Positions 19,056 to 28,287 are shown, numbered from the stretch's first letter. The stretch: 64,000 nucleotides of DNA from Bacteroidaceae bacterium (GCA_017547165.1 JAFYQK010000002.1:1-64000); one strand, 5' to 3'. Numbers and translations are program-made. Notes: generated by a model from the letters alone, not told the origin.

Positions 19056-19970
19056 ATGATGAAACAATTATATAAAATGATAGTGGCTCAAAGCACCAAG
19101 GTTTTCTTCATGGGAAGTCTTGTTGCAACGGGAATGTTTTCTTCTTGTACCGCAGACGAAGAGATTCTTGACGAAAATAATCATGGCAGAGTCGAGTTTT
19201 CTCTTGAGAGCAATACGGCAACCCGTGCCACAACAACAACTTTATCAAAGGAGGAAGCTGGCGAGTTTTGGATTACTATTTTCAAGGGCAGTGACGTGTC
19301 TAAGACAAAAATACAATTAAAGAATCTTGACACCCAATTGTCTGCCGGTTATGGTTATACTGCCACTGCTGAAAATTGTGACGAATTGGTTGCTCTTTCT
19401 GCCAACGAAGGTTGGGGACAGCGTCGCTTCTATGGCGTTTCTGATTTATTTGCAATAAAGATAGGTGAAGTAACTAAGGTGGGTATACCTTGTTCAGTTG
19501 CCAATAGCGGTGTAGAGGTTGTGTTTGATGAAAGCGTTCCACGTTATTTCACTACTTCATACAAGGTAACAGTCTCTGACGGCACCCGTACAATGGTATT
19601 TGATTCCGCAACCGGTGGAAGTACTGTTGCAGGTGAGACAACTTATGGCAAGACTGCTTATTTCAATGTTTCTGACGATGGTACATATACAGTCAATTAT
19701 ACCATCGAAGCATATAGTGACTATTTGCGCTTGGTTAAGACACGTAGTCTTACATTGAAAAAAGCGACTATAAGTCGTTTGCATCTGACATTCGTTCCGG
19801 GTATGTATGATTTGGATGTCAATGTATATAATGAGGATATCTATGTAGAGCAGGGTATAGAGATTACGGACAAGGATGTTATTCAAGACGATGGTTCTGC
19901 TGATCTGGACAGCAGTCACGATGATTTTGAAGATTCTGACGACGATGTTGATATTAATGATTACAACTAA
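19056..19970 (+). CDS. DUF4493-like lipoprotein with long acidic tail
   Basis: I place the start at the double ATG 19056/19059, just after the previous stop codon at 19046-19048. An earlier ATG at 19035 would overlap the upstream gene. The protein has lipobox FSSC (Cys31), ATRA at Arg57 and one DUF4493-like domain (RRFYGVSDLFAI, then GIPCSVANSGVEVVFDE). The final 30 residues are an Asp/Ser-rich acidic tail ending DDDVDINDYN. The tail could bind calcium or mediate contacts between subunits; no defined motif supports either. The next gene starts 24 bases later. Confidence 0.7.
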   Translation: MMKQLYKMIVAQSTKVFFMGSLVATGMFSSCTADEEILDENNHGRVEFSLESNTATRATTTTLSKEEAGEFWITIFKGSDVSKTKIQLKNLDTQLSAGYGYTATAENCDELVALSANEGWGQRRFYGVSDLFAIKIGEVTKVGIPCSVANSGVEVVFDESVPRYFTTSYKVTVSDGTRTMVFDSATGGSTVAGETTYGKTAYFNVSDDGTYTVNYTIEAYSDYLRLVKTRSLTLKKATISRLHLTFVPGMYDLDVNVYNEDIYVEQGIEITDKDVIQDDGSADLDSSHDDFEDSDDDVDINDYN

Positions 19971-19994
19971 ACGTAAATCATCTTTAATAGAACT

Positions 19995-21809
19995 ATGAAG
20001 AAAGGAATTATATATAAGGCATCATTGTTCATGCTTGCAAGTCTGTCTTTTGGAGCATGTAGCGAGAATGATGTTGTAGACTATGGGGCAGGCGGCCTTC
20101 AGCCATTGGTAATCAGTGCTACACCAGTGGAGACCAGAACTCTGCTTGCCGATGATGGTAAAAGCATAGTATGGCAGTCAGATGATGAGATCGCCGTTTA
20201 TGACTTTGTCGCTCCTAAGCACAAATTCACGTTAGAGTCTTCAGACAGGAGCAAGGCACGTTTTCTGGGTAAGATAACTGCCAAGAAGGATAATTTCCTG
20301 GCTCTATATCCATATAGTCTCGGTGCAGAAAATCTTACTGAGACCAATAGAATTTCTGTTCAATTACCAACGCAACAGACAGCCCAGGCAAACACATTCG
20401 CTTCTGGTTTGAATATCTCCGTGGGCAAGGGATCAAGAAATGTTGATGGCAGTCCCTCGGTGCTGACTTTCTACAATGTGTGTCAGTTGCTCAAGTTTGA
20501 AGTGCCGGAATATATCTCAGGCAAAATCAAGGAGATTCGTTTTTCAACCAACACCTCGGTTGCCGGTACAATGCAGGTAGACTACAGTGCTAGTATACCC
20601 TCTGCTTCCGTTTCTGCAGATGGCAGTCCTGAGATAACAATACTGCCTCCATCACAGGCAACCACCTTTGCTCCAGGTACTTATTACATAGTCACAGCCC
20701 CTGTTCGTATGACTGGTTTTAGCATGTCGTTCACGTGCGATGGCAAGACATATAGTTTAAGCAGTGGCAGTACTTTTGGCGGCGAGGCAGGTAAGATTTA
20801 TTCTTTGGGAAAGATAGATCTTGTGAATACTCCCAGTGCTCATGCTGTTCATGTCTATAATCAAGGTGTGCTTATGGGCACCAAGCTTTCACTGTCAAAT
20901 GCTCCGTTTGAAGGCAAGGAATGGTCTGCTGTAGTAAAAAATGCCAACGGAACAGTTGTGCGTTCCTTGCAGGGTACGGGCAATTTGACATCTTCTGAGA
21001 ATGATGCAGCATGGCCATATCTTCCCCAAGGAGGATATACTGTGGAGTACAGTTTTGATAACTCAAACGGCAAGCGCATTACCAAGACTATGCAGTTTAA
21101 CGTGGTAGAGAAACCAACATTCACTGTTAGCACCTATGCCTATACTTCATTCTCCTACTATAAGGGTGATGGTGTTGAAAGGGATATTGAAACAGCGAAT
21201 TCATTGCATAATATGACCATTTATGAACCTCGTATTACGATAAACGGAATTGATTCAAAGATTTTGAAGAGTTCGAACTATACGTTTACATCGCAAATCA
21301 GCAGTGTGAGCAGTAGCGTAAAAGGCCGTGACGGGGCAGTAATTACATATAACAATGCAACAGTAAGCAACCTGGGGGCATATTCTCTCACTGGACTCGT
21401 CTCTTTTGACGGAACAAGTGTTTCTGCGGTTAAGACGGTATATATTACCGGAATACCATATAATGCCGAACCGCCAACACAAGCAAATGGCTGGACAGGC
21501 TCTGCAAGCTGGAATTCTGGCTATGCCCAATTAAATAAGCAGACCATATCAAAGTCTTTCTATTGCAGTGAAAATATAAATGTGAATGTTATCCATTCAT
21601 ATAATATACCAAGTAGCATCCTTAGTCCAGCTCAGTATAAGTTGGATTGTAGCGGCAGTGCTATAACCATAGATGGTGCAAGAGTTAGTGCCACTAGTGC
21701 CAAAAATGCAGCAAATGCAATGACGTTGAAAACGTCCAATCCAGTTGTTTCGTGTCAAAGCACAAAAGGTAATGTAAGAGTTGAAAGAATAGCAGTAGAA
21801 TACCGATGA
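19995..21809 (+). CDS. Fimbrillin-like lipoprotein with the C-terminal module of the 16506 gene
   Basis: This 604-residue lipoprotein has lipobox FGAC (Cys22) and an ETRT site at Arg48. Residues about 35-285 look like a fimbrillin-family domain rather than DUF4493: VWQSDDEIAVYDF, LALYPYS, LTFYNVCQLLKFEVPE. Residues about 290-604 match the C-terminal module of the 16506 product (WPYLPQGGY, MTIYEPRI, VYITGIPYNAEPPT). The Arg site and fimbrillin-like head fit a type V pilus subunit, and the shared module would then be a distal or binding part. The stop codon overlaps the start of the next gene (ATGA), indicating coupled translation. Confidence 0.72.
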   Translation: MKKGIIYKASLFMLASLSFGACSENDVVDYGAGGLQPLVISATPVETRTLLADDGKSIVWQSDDEIAVYDFVAPKHKFTLESSDRSKARFLGKITAKKDNFLALYPYSLGAENLTETNRISVQLPTQQTAQANTFASGLNISVGKGSRNVDGSPSVLTFYNVCQLLKFEVPEYISGKIKEIRFSTNTSVAGTMQVDYSASIPSASVSADGSPEITILPPSQATTFAPGTYYIVTAPVRMTGFSMSFTCDGKTYSLSSGSTFGGEAGKIYSLGKIDLVNTPSAHAVHVYNQGVLMGTKLSLSNAPFEGKEWSAVVKNANGTVVRSLQGTGNLTSSENDAAWPYLPQGGYTVEYSFDNSNGKRITKTMQFNVVEKPTFTVSTYAYTSFSYYKGDGVERDIETANSLHNMTIYEPRITINGIDSKILKSSNYTFTSQISSVSSSVKGRDGAVITYNNATVSNLGAYSLTGLVSFDGTSVSAVKTVYITGIPYNAEPPTQANGWTGSASWNSGYAQLNKQTISKSFYCSENINVNVIHSYNIPSSILSPAQYKLDCSGSAITIDGARVSATSAKNAANAMTLKTSNPVVSCQSTKGNVRVERIAVEYR

Positions 21810-22540
21810 AAACTTTAAGAAAATACATTTTGTCTTCTGTTGTAATGCTGTCATTGGCAATAATGCATACAGCATGCAGCAACGAGGTTCCTAACCCCAC
21901 ACCTGGCCAGGGAAATTTCTCCCTGTTGCTAACTGCGGCAGATATCCAGACCGAGGTGCAGACAAGAGCATCTATTCAGGGTGTTGATGTCAACAGTTTC
22001 TATGTCTCGCTTGCAGAAGCAGAGGGAACAACTCTAATGGTTGGCAGACAATACGGCACTATCTCTTTTGCCGATTGTGTCCTGCCCGCAGCAACAGGTT
22101 ATAGACTATGGGTTGAGAGTTGTACTGAGGCAGAGGCAACTACATTGAACAATGGCTTTGGAGCATACCGTTTCTTTGGAGATGCTGTGTTTGATGTGCA
22201 AACCGATAAGAGCACTCCTGTTACTGTAAACTGCACTATGGTGAATGCTGGATTGCAGGTTGTTCTTGACAAATCATTTACCGACAAATTCCCTGTACAT
22301 GCTGTCACTACTCAGGATTCCAGGTCACTGGTATTCAGTTCCAATAATCCTGATGCTATAGCATACTACAACATGCAGGCTGATGTCCTCCCCATGTCTC
22401 TCCGCATAACAGGTTCTTCAGGTGGTTGGGATGACCGTCTGGATGTTACCAGACAGGTTGAATTACAGAAGGGTAAGATCATTAAAATGCACATAACATA
22501 TTCTGATGCCAGTGGGGCACGAATCGTTGCATTAAAGTAA
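21806..22540 (+). CDS. DUF4493-like lipoprotein, last gene of the operon
   Basis: The 244-residue lipoprotein has lipobox HTAC (Cys24) and QTRA at Arg54, followed by one DUF4493-like domain (CVLPAATGYRLWVESC, AYRFFGDAVFDV, VNCTMVNAGLQVVLDKS). Start and upstream stop overlap by four bases. A 20-bp stem-loop follows immediately, marking the end of the transcription unit. In the pilin-like reading it is another structural subunit. Confidence 0.72.
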   Translation: MKTLRKYILSSVVMLSLAIMHTACSNEVPNPTPGQGNFSLLLTAADIQTEVQTRASIQGVDVNSFYVSLAEAEGTTLMVGRQYGTISFADCVLPAATGYRLWVESCTEAEATTLNNGFGAYRFFGDAVFDVQTDKSTPVTVNCTMVNAGLQVVLDKSFTDKFPVHAVTTQDSRSLVFSSNNPDAIAYYNMQADVLPMSLRITGSSGGWDDRLDVTRQVELQKGKIIKMHITYSDASGARIVALK

Positions 22541-22552
22541 TTGCAGAATCGT

Positions 22553-22603
22553 ATAACATAAATGTCGCATCATCAAAGTCTGGTGATGCGACATTTGTGT
22601 TAT
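22553..22603 (+). terminator. Stem-loop ending the DUF4493/PCMD operon
   Basis: A 20-bp stem (22553-22572 with 22584-22603, one T-G pair) with an 11-base loop lies 12 bases after the last stop codon. It lacks a clean T-run, so it may act as an inefficient or factor-dependent terminator or as a 3' stabiliser. Confidence 0.65.
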
Positions 22604-22706
22604 ATTCTCCTGATGCGAGATGTATAAAGATCTTGCGTGGTAAAAAATAATTACACAGACATATTGTGGTTTCTTTACCTTAAAGACAAAGCAATCTTCT
22701 GCTCAA

Positions 22707-22786
22707 CGCGCCCTAATCTTCCGCCCCTAAGATTACAATCTTCTGCCCTTAAGATTACAATCTTCCGAGCCTAAGATTAGGGCGCG
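22707..22786. repeat. Triple 22-bp palindromic repeat inside a 14-bp inverted repeat
   Basis: Three exactly abutting 22-base units (22715-22736, 22737-22758, 22759-22780) share the form AATCTTC-n-G-nnC-nTAAGATTA, each able to fold on itself. The block is bounded by CGCGCCCTAATCTT (22707-22720) and its perfect reverse complement (22773-22786), then five T residues. It lies in the 632-base gap 22541-23172. Outside this block, the terminator and the promoter, the gap shows nothing clear. Confidence 0.85.
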
Positions 22787-23058
22787 TTTTTAGAGGCTTG
22801 GTATTGCCGAAAATCCTGCACAATGATGCAAGGGTTCATGCTTCTATATAATGCAGTAAATCAAATGTTTAGCTTATGTTGTTTTTCGTGGTTACTGTTT
22901 GGCCGGTGTATATTCTAGACAGTTCTATTTCCTATTCCGATAAAATGTGCTTAATTGAGATGTGATAAACGATGCTCTTGAAAAATATTGATATTATACA
23001 AAAAAACTGTAATTGACATATATCAAGATAATGGTTAGAAATATGAAAAAAAGTTGTG

Positions 23059-23094
23059 TTATAATTATTAATTATAATAATATCCGTAACTTTG
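23059..23094 (+). promoter_or_regulatory. Promoter with overlapping palindrome for the fimbrillin operon
   Basis: TAACTTTG (23087-23094) followed by C is a good -7 box. The perfect palindrome TTATAATTA-T-TAATTATAA (23059-23077) covers the expected -33 position, where no TTTG is present. A regulator bound there would directly affect polymerase. AT-rich palindromes can also arise by chance. Confidence 0.5.
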
Positions 23095-23175
23095 CACCAT
23101 AAAATATTAAAATACAGTTTGTTCGGCGCCTATTGTATATTGCGGTTTCGTAACAAGTAAGGGTTTTGTTAGGTG

Positions 23176-25701
23176 ATGAAAAGATTTTTTATAATATTGG
23201 TATGCCTTCTGTTTTGTGTATGCGGTGAGATGCATGCACAGATTTATAATGTGATTGTTAAGAACTCAGAAGGTAAACCTTTGGAAAGAGTAAAAGTATA
23301 CACATTCCCTATAAGAAAGAAAGGTGAGGCTGCATTTAAAGAGGGAGAAAAGGATATCGCCAATGCGTTTGATAAGAAGAGGCATGAATTACTTGCTGAG
23401 GGTGAAACTAATGCAAGTGGTTTGTGTGTAATTCAGTGCTCCTCTATCGGTTCGATTATTCTTGATGGTGGTGATTGTATGTCAGGAATATACGATTTTA
23501 AGTTATACATTGTTGAGGATTATAAAGAGAACGAGCTGGATTATACTTTAGAACTGGTTTTGAATGGTCAGGATTATACTAAGAAGACAGAGAAGACCAG
23601 AAAAATCACAGAATATTCCGAGTTTGCAAATGATGGTAAGGATGAGCAATTGGAGGAGGTTGAAAAGGTTGCTAATCCAGCTCCTCCTCCAACAGGTGGT
23701 GGCGTAGATCGCCATGGTAAGAATAGTATTGTAGTTAGACGTGAAATAGATATTGACGCTCTGCATGCAAAGGGTGATGGGCGTTTTGTGGCTTTCCCTA
23801 TAATTCATTTTCATGAATATAAGGATTCATTGGTATATATGCCTCCTGCAGTTGTTGACGGTGAGAGCTACGCTAAAGGCATGGAGCGTAGAATGAGTTT
23901 TGACAAAACTCGTGACAAATTGGAATCGTTCATTTTCGATTCAAGCACACAATTGCGTGATCATAGGGGTGAGAGAATACTTTACTCGGAAGTTGCTAAA
24001 ATTGTAAAAGGCACCAAGTATCATATTCCAGGCATAATATGGTATGAAGATTTCAATGGAGTATACTATAAGGATTCATTGCTTTTTAGTGATGGCAAGG
24101 AAAGGGAGCCAATGCGCTTCTTGAATTGGGATGATGCACGAAAATTGGCTTCTATTGACAGAACTTTATTCTCGAAGAATCCTTCATACGATCCGGTAAA
24201 GGACAATAAAGCATTCCCTTTACAGTTTGAACAAGGCGATAGGGTGCTGAATCTGCGTGATAGCGCAACAGTTGCTCAGCGTGACCATATGATGAACTGG
24301 ATTGATCGCTATTATTCTAATAAAGAGGGTGAAATCCTTAAAATTGTTGTTAGAGGTTATTCTTCGCCAGAGGGTTCAGAGAAGAGGAACAGGGAACTTT
24401 CGCATGATCGTGCAAAAACAATTCAGGACATGTTGAAGAGAAATTTTTCTGGAGTTAGGATTGAGACAGAGTTTGACCAATATGACAATATCGTACCCTG
24501 GGAAATTGTTGCAGACACAATGACTTTGATGGACGATACTGTAGCCCATGGATATGCCGACCAAATTAGAGCAATTGTAGAAGCAAATAAGGGTTTTGAT
24601 GCTCAGTATCGAGTAATCAGGGCAAAGGCAGATTTGTATAAGTACTTGGATGAAAAAGTTTTGCATCGTGTGCGTCGTGTAGATATAGAAACACAAATTG
24701 TTGTTCAGCGCATATTGTCTAAGGAGGAAATTGTTGCTCGTTTTGAGTCAACTCCGGAATTTCGCGCTCAAATGGCAGAGTATCAGTATTATATAATGAT
24801 GTGCCATTTGGCAGATGAGGAGAGATGGGACGAACTTTATGAAGTTGCAAAGAATGCGCATGAAAATTGTGCCAGGGAGAGCGTAAAAAAGCAGGTGATG
24901 ATAATTCGAAATTCGAAGGACACGGTTTTGACTTATGTTGATGTGATGATACCTTATCCTTTGGCTGGTTATTACTATGCTGTAGCAACCATGAGAAAAG
25001 GAAAGGTAGACACCAATATCTTAAAACCCTATCTCGATGATGGTAAACTGAATAATCGTCCAGTTATAAACTCTTTGCCTTTTGTTGTAGCTCAGGTTTT
25101 GATGTATTGTCAAGATGAGGATTTTGACGGTGCGAATAAACTAATAAAAAAATATAACCTTATGTCTGTGCCAGAACTTGAGGGATTGATAATGTTTGTT
25201 CGTTGCCTTGATGGTCAATATAGAGATGACGAAAAGGTTAGAAAGTATGTTATGAATTCTTCTGAAATGAATCGCGCAGTGATTTATGCTGCTTTGGGCA
25301 AATACAAGGAGGCACTTGCGATTCTTTATGGCGACAATGTTGATAATCCTGATGCCAAGGTTGAATACTTGAAGGCAATATGTAAATTCCGTTCTCTAAA
25401 CGGCAATATGACTTCATTAGAGAAGGATGCTTATTCGGGTTCTGCTGTGTATAATTTTGACGGGGAATACGGTATAGAGTCATCTGCTTTCGCATATCCT
25501 ATGTTAGAGGCTTTCAAATTGGACCCAAAGAATGTTAAGTATTTGGAGAACGATGGGTACTTCAATAATGCTTATCGACAGATGATGCTCTATTTCTGGA
25601 AGCGATATGAAAGAGGAATTCCTGTGGAAAAGATTGCCAGAGAGTATGATGCGTTGGTTAAGCAGATGCGTGAACAAAATGGAAAAGGTTCCAGCAATTA
25701 A
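23176..25701 (+). CDS. OmpA-like domain protein with N-terminal beta domain and helical C-terminus
   Basis: The start is ATG 23176; the preceding codon is GTG. The 841-residue secreted protein has a signal peptide ending HAQ and an N-terminal domain starting IYNVIVKNSEGKPLERVKVY, which resembles a carboxypeptidase-regulatory or Ig-like fold. A Pro-rich stretch (APPPTGGG) lies near residue 172. An OmpA-type peptidoglycan-binding segment follows at about residues 390-430, with GYSSPEGSEKRNRELSHDRAKTI in parts. The C-terminal 300 residues are TPR-like helices. OmpA-C domains bind peptidoglycan, so it may tie the outer-membrane pilus machinery to the wall. It is the first gene of the second surface operon. 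Confidence 0.75.
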   Translation: MKRFFIILVCLLFCVCGEMHAQIYNVIVKNSEGKPLERVKVYTFPIRKKGEAAFKEGEKDIANAFDKKRHELLAEGETNASGLCVIQCSSIGSIILDGGDCMSGIYDFKLYIVEDYKENELDYTLELVLNGQDYTKKTEKTRKITEYSEFANDGKDEQLEEVEKVANPAPPPTGGGVDRHGKNSIVVRREIDIDALHAKGDGRFVAFPIIHFHEYKDSLVYMPPAVVDGESYAKGMERRMSFDKTRDKLESFIFDSSTQLRDHRGERILYSEVAKIVKGTKYHIPGIIWYEDFNGVYYKDSLLFSDGKEREPMRFLNWDDARKLASIDRTLFSKNPSYDPVKDNKAFPLQFEQGDRVLNLRDSATVAQRDHMMNWIDRYYSNKEGEILKIVVRGYSSPEGSEKRNRELSHDRAKTIQDMLKRNFSGVRIETEFDQYDNIVPWEIVADTMTLMDDTVAHGYADQIRAIVEANKGFDAQYRVIRAKADLYKYLDEKVLHRVRRVDIETQIVVQRILSKEEIVARFESTPEFRAQMAEYQYYIMMCHLADEERWDELYEVAKNAHENCARESVKKQVMIIRNSKDTVLTYVDVMIPYPLAGYYYAVATMRKGKVDTNILKPYLDDGKLNNRPVINSLPFVVAQVLMYCQDEDFDGANKLIKKYNLMSVPELEGLIMFVRCLDGQYRDDEKVRKYVMNSSEMNRAVIYAALGKYKEALAILYGDNVDNPDAKVEYLKAICKFRSLNGNMTSLEKDAYSGSAVYNFDGEYGIESSAFAYPMLEAFKLDPKNVKYLENDGYFNNAYRQMMLYFWKRYERGIPVEKIAREYDALVKQMREQNGKGSSN

Positions 25702-25723
25702 ACTGATGAAAGAAGAATACACT

Positions 25724-26422
25724 ATGAGATATTTGGTATATATCGCGATTATATTTATCTCGTTCAGCCATATTTCTGCACAGAAAATAGAGGCAGTAGA
25801 TCTTGCTTTGCCCTCTGGACTCAAGTGGGGCAATGTGAACGTAGGTGCCCAATTGCCAACAGAGTATGGCGACTATTTCGCTTGGGGAGAGATTAAGACA
25901 AAGATGTATTATGGTCAATATTCCAAATATAAACACTATGACGACAAGTCATTCTCTAAATATAACTATGTAAATTACAGAGGTTCTGTTGTAGACAAGA
26001 TTTTGCAGTTGAACTATGAGGATGATGTTGCAGTTCAACGCTTAGGCAACGGTTGGCGTATGCCAACAGAAGCAGAGGTGAAAGAATTGTTGGATACTTG
26101 TAATTGTATATGGACGGTTGTAGATAGTTGCGGAACTAGGGGATACTTGGTCCAGAGTAGGCGAAATAGTAGTAAAGCCATATTTCTTCCATTGACAGGA
26201 CAAATTGATTACGGAACAGTACGCCAATTCCCTGCTACTCAAGGAGGCTATTGGACATCAACATTGGTAGAAGAAAATTTTGTTGGTACGGCAAAGCAAG
26301 ATTCATTAGGAAAGGACTATGTAAGAAAGGCACTTTGCCTAAAAATCAATAGTGAGGAATCTCCAGTAATAGAATATGTATCAAGAAAGGTAGGATGTGT
26401 AGTACGTCCTGTGAGAAAGTAA
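25724..26422 (+). CDS. FISUMP-domain secreted protein
   Basis: I chose ATG 25724 because it begins a clean signal peptide (MRYLVYIAIIFISFSHISAQ); ATG 25706 is an alternative, and frames opening inside the upstream gene are less likely. The mature part follows the Fibrobacter succinogenes major paralogous domain pattern: VDLALPSGLKWGNVNVGA, YGDYFAWGE, GWRMPTEAEVKELLDTC, then IFLPLTGQI and GGYWTS. This family has a C-type-lectin or formylglycine-enzyme-like fold and is common in Bacteroidota surface loci. A ligand-binding accessory role in the pilus-like locus is inferred from position. Confidence 0.75.
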   Translation: MRYLVYIAIIFISFSHISAQKIEAVDLALPSGLKWGNVNVGAQLPTEYGDYFAWGEIKTKMYYGQYSKYKHYDDKSFSKYNYVNYRGSVVDKILQLNYEDDVAVQRLGNGWRMPTEAEVKELLDTCNCIWTVVDSCGTRGYLVQSRRNSSKAIFLPLTGQIDYGTVRQFPATQGGYWTSTLVEENFVGTAKQDSLGKDYVRKALCLKINSEESPVIEYVSRKVGCVVRPVRK

Positions 26423-26460
26423 TAAGTGTAGGTTATTAATTAAATATAAATAACGTCAAT

Positions 26461-28245
26461 ATGAAAAAAGGATTGCTCCTAATTGCCATTCTCTGTTTCT
26501 TGGTAAATACAGTTTGGGCACAGTTGCCCGAAGGCGGTGATTGGAAGACAAGAATGGGAAATGTGTCTCCTGCAAAGGCAAGAACTTTATATAATCGAGT
26601 TTTTGCTAAAGGATCGCCTATTATTGATATAAAGAATTCGGAGGGTATTAATCTAAATTTTTATATAGAAGAGCTTAGGCCACTAATGGAATTGGCTCCA
26701 TATTGTGACTACGTATTTTATAGTGGCTACTTATATCAAGAACAGACTGATGGATCAGGGAATACTACATTAAGCTTTTATCAAAAACTTTTAGATAAGA
26801 TAGAAGATCCCGCTGTTCGAATGATTATTGTTGAGGACATATTGAAACTTGGTCGTCAATTTGTGGATAATCTAGATAGCGTAAATGTCGTTCGTGCAAA
26901 GACTGATACCTTGAGCATGCCGGTTGCTATGACTAAAAATGCTCACTTGTATTATAAGTATGCAGGCGATAATAACTATTATCCATCACATCTTTATGAT
27001 AAAAATCAGGCATGTGAGAATTTCCGCTCAGCATTCAAGATTCTAAGAGAAAATAACATCAATCCCGGTGAAGAGCTTGAGGCATTCTATGTTAATGAGT
27101 ACTATAAAGCGTGTGAACAGTTGTATAGATCTGATGAGCAGAAATATTATGAGACATTTTTGCAGGACTATCTAGAAATAGTTAAGACTTGCGACAACTT
27201 GCTGATACCTTATTATAGTATTCCAGATTCAGTGAAGAATAATGAAGCAGATTCTAAATATAGTGCTTATCGTAGCTATAATTATTATACTAACCATAGT
27301 GAGCATGGTATCAAGAGTTTGTTTAGGCAGAGTGGTGCTTCAGATCCAGAGCGCATGAATTCTTACTTTAAGGACAAGTTAAACGCAAATAGAACGAATG
27401 CTGATTATCTGGAAAGAGCATTGAACTTTATGAACGAGAATGGATGTGCGCAAACTGATGCGTTCTATTCATATAGTGAAGCAGCATATGCGTTAAAACC
27501 AACTTACTTGAATTGTATTGGATGTGCTTTTGCTAGCAAGGAATACAATTTACCCGAAGATATGTATAACTTTTATAGACAAGCAGAAGAACTGGCATTA
27601 GATAGTTTGCGTAAAGGTGTAGTATATAATTTGATAGCAAGGGAGGTAAGGCCAACCAGACGTCCTAAGGATTCTGACGGAAAGGATTTTGCATCTACTA
27701 CTCAGCAATTCACCGACTGGAAAACAGAGATGGAAACTGGCGAAAACTACTATGCAAAGGTATTGGATTTTGCAGATGCTTTTGCCCAAAGTACAAGTAT
27801 TGATGAAAGAAACATACCTTCGCAGGCAGCGATGACTTTAGGAAACATTAAGTATTGGTTGGCTCATGGTAACGTGTCGACGGCAGAGTGTCAAGAGGCT
27901 ATTGGATACTATGAATTGGCATTGAAATTCAATCCCGATTTAAATATTGATGCATCTATTGAACGTGTAAAGAGTCTGGAGGCTGGTATAAGGAAAACTA
28001 TATCCGGCCGCAAAACGTCCAAAACTCCTGGATATTCTAAGGAAGAGGTTAAAGAATATCTTGCATCGCTTAGGTCATTATATAAAAAAGCATGTGCTGA
28101 GATATTTATGGCTGGAAAAAAAGCAAACCGTGAGGTTTTAAAACAATACGAGAATTATTATCAGTCTTGTATCAATATATTGGATAATGGTGCAAAGAGT
28201 GATTACAATTCATATAGGATGCTAAAGAAGAATAATGGATTGTAG
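26461..28245 (+). CDS. Helical, TPR-like secreted protein of unknown function
   Basis: The 594-residue protein has a signal peptide (MKKGLLLIAILCFLVNTVWAQ) and no lipobox. The mature part is almost wholly helical with TPR-like spacing; one example is LGNIKYWLAHGNVSTAECQEAIGYY in segments, with FNPDLNIDAS after it. A Lys-rich, coiled-coil-like region lies near residues 500-560. The middle is rich in Tyr and Asn. Such helical solenoids often act as periplasmic scaffolds. It lies between the FISUMP gene and the DUF3575 barrel gene, so a role in assembly of the same surface structure is plausible. I do not recognise a named family. Confidence 0.65.
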   Translation: MKKGLLLIAILCFLVNTVWAQLPEGGDWKTRMGNVSPAKARTLYNRVFAKGSPIIDIKNSEGINLNFYIEELRPLMELAPYCDYVFYSGYLYQEQTDGSGNTTLSFYQKLLDKIEDPAVRMIIVEDILKLGRQFVDNLDSVNVVRAKTDTLSMPVAMTKNAHLYYKYAGDNNYYPSHLYDKNQACENFRSAFKILRENNINPGEELEAFYVNEYYKACEQLYRSDEQKYYETFLQDYLEIVKTCDNLLIPYYSIPDSVKNNEADSKYSAYRSYNYYTNHSEHGIKSLFRQSGASDPERMNSYFKDKLNANRTNADYLERALNFMNENGCAQTDAFYSYSEAAYALKPTYLNCIGCAFASKEYNLPEDMYNFYRQAEELALDSLRKGVVYNLIAREVRPTRRPKDSDGKDFASTTQQFTDWKTEMETGENYYAKVLDFADAFAQSTSIDERNIPSQAAMTLGNIKYWLAHGNVSTAECQEAIGYYELALKFNPDLNIDASIERVKSLEAGIRKTISGRKTSKTPGYSKEEVKEYLASLRSLYKKACAEIFMAGKKANREVLKQYENYYQSCINILDNGAKSDYNSYRMLKKNNGL

Positions 28246-28287
28246 GGCGGGCAAAAATATAATTAGGTCATATATAGAAATTAATAA

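Noticed and set aside
22707..22786. CRISPR-like array at the triple repeat
   Set aside because: The 22-base units abut each other with no spacers, and no cas genes are present.
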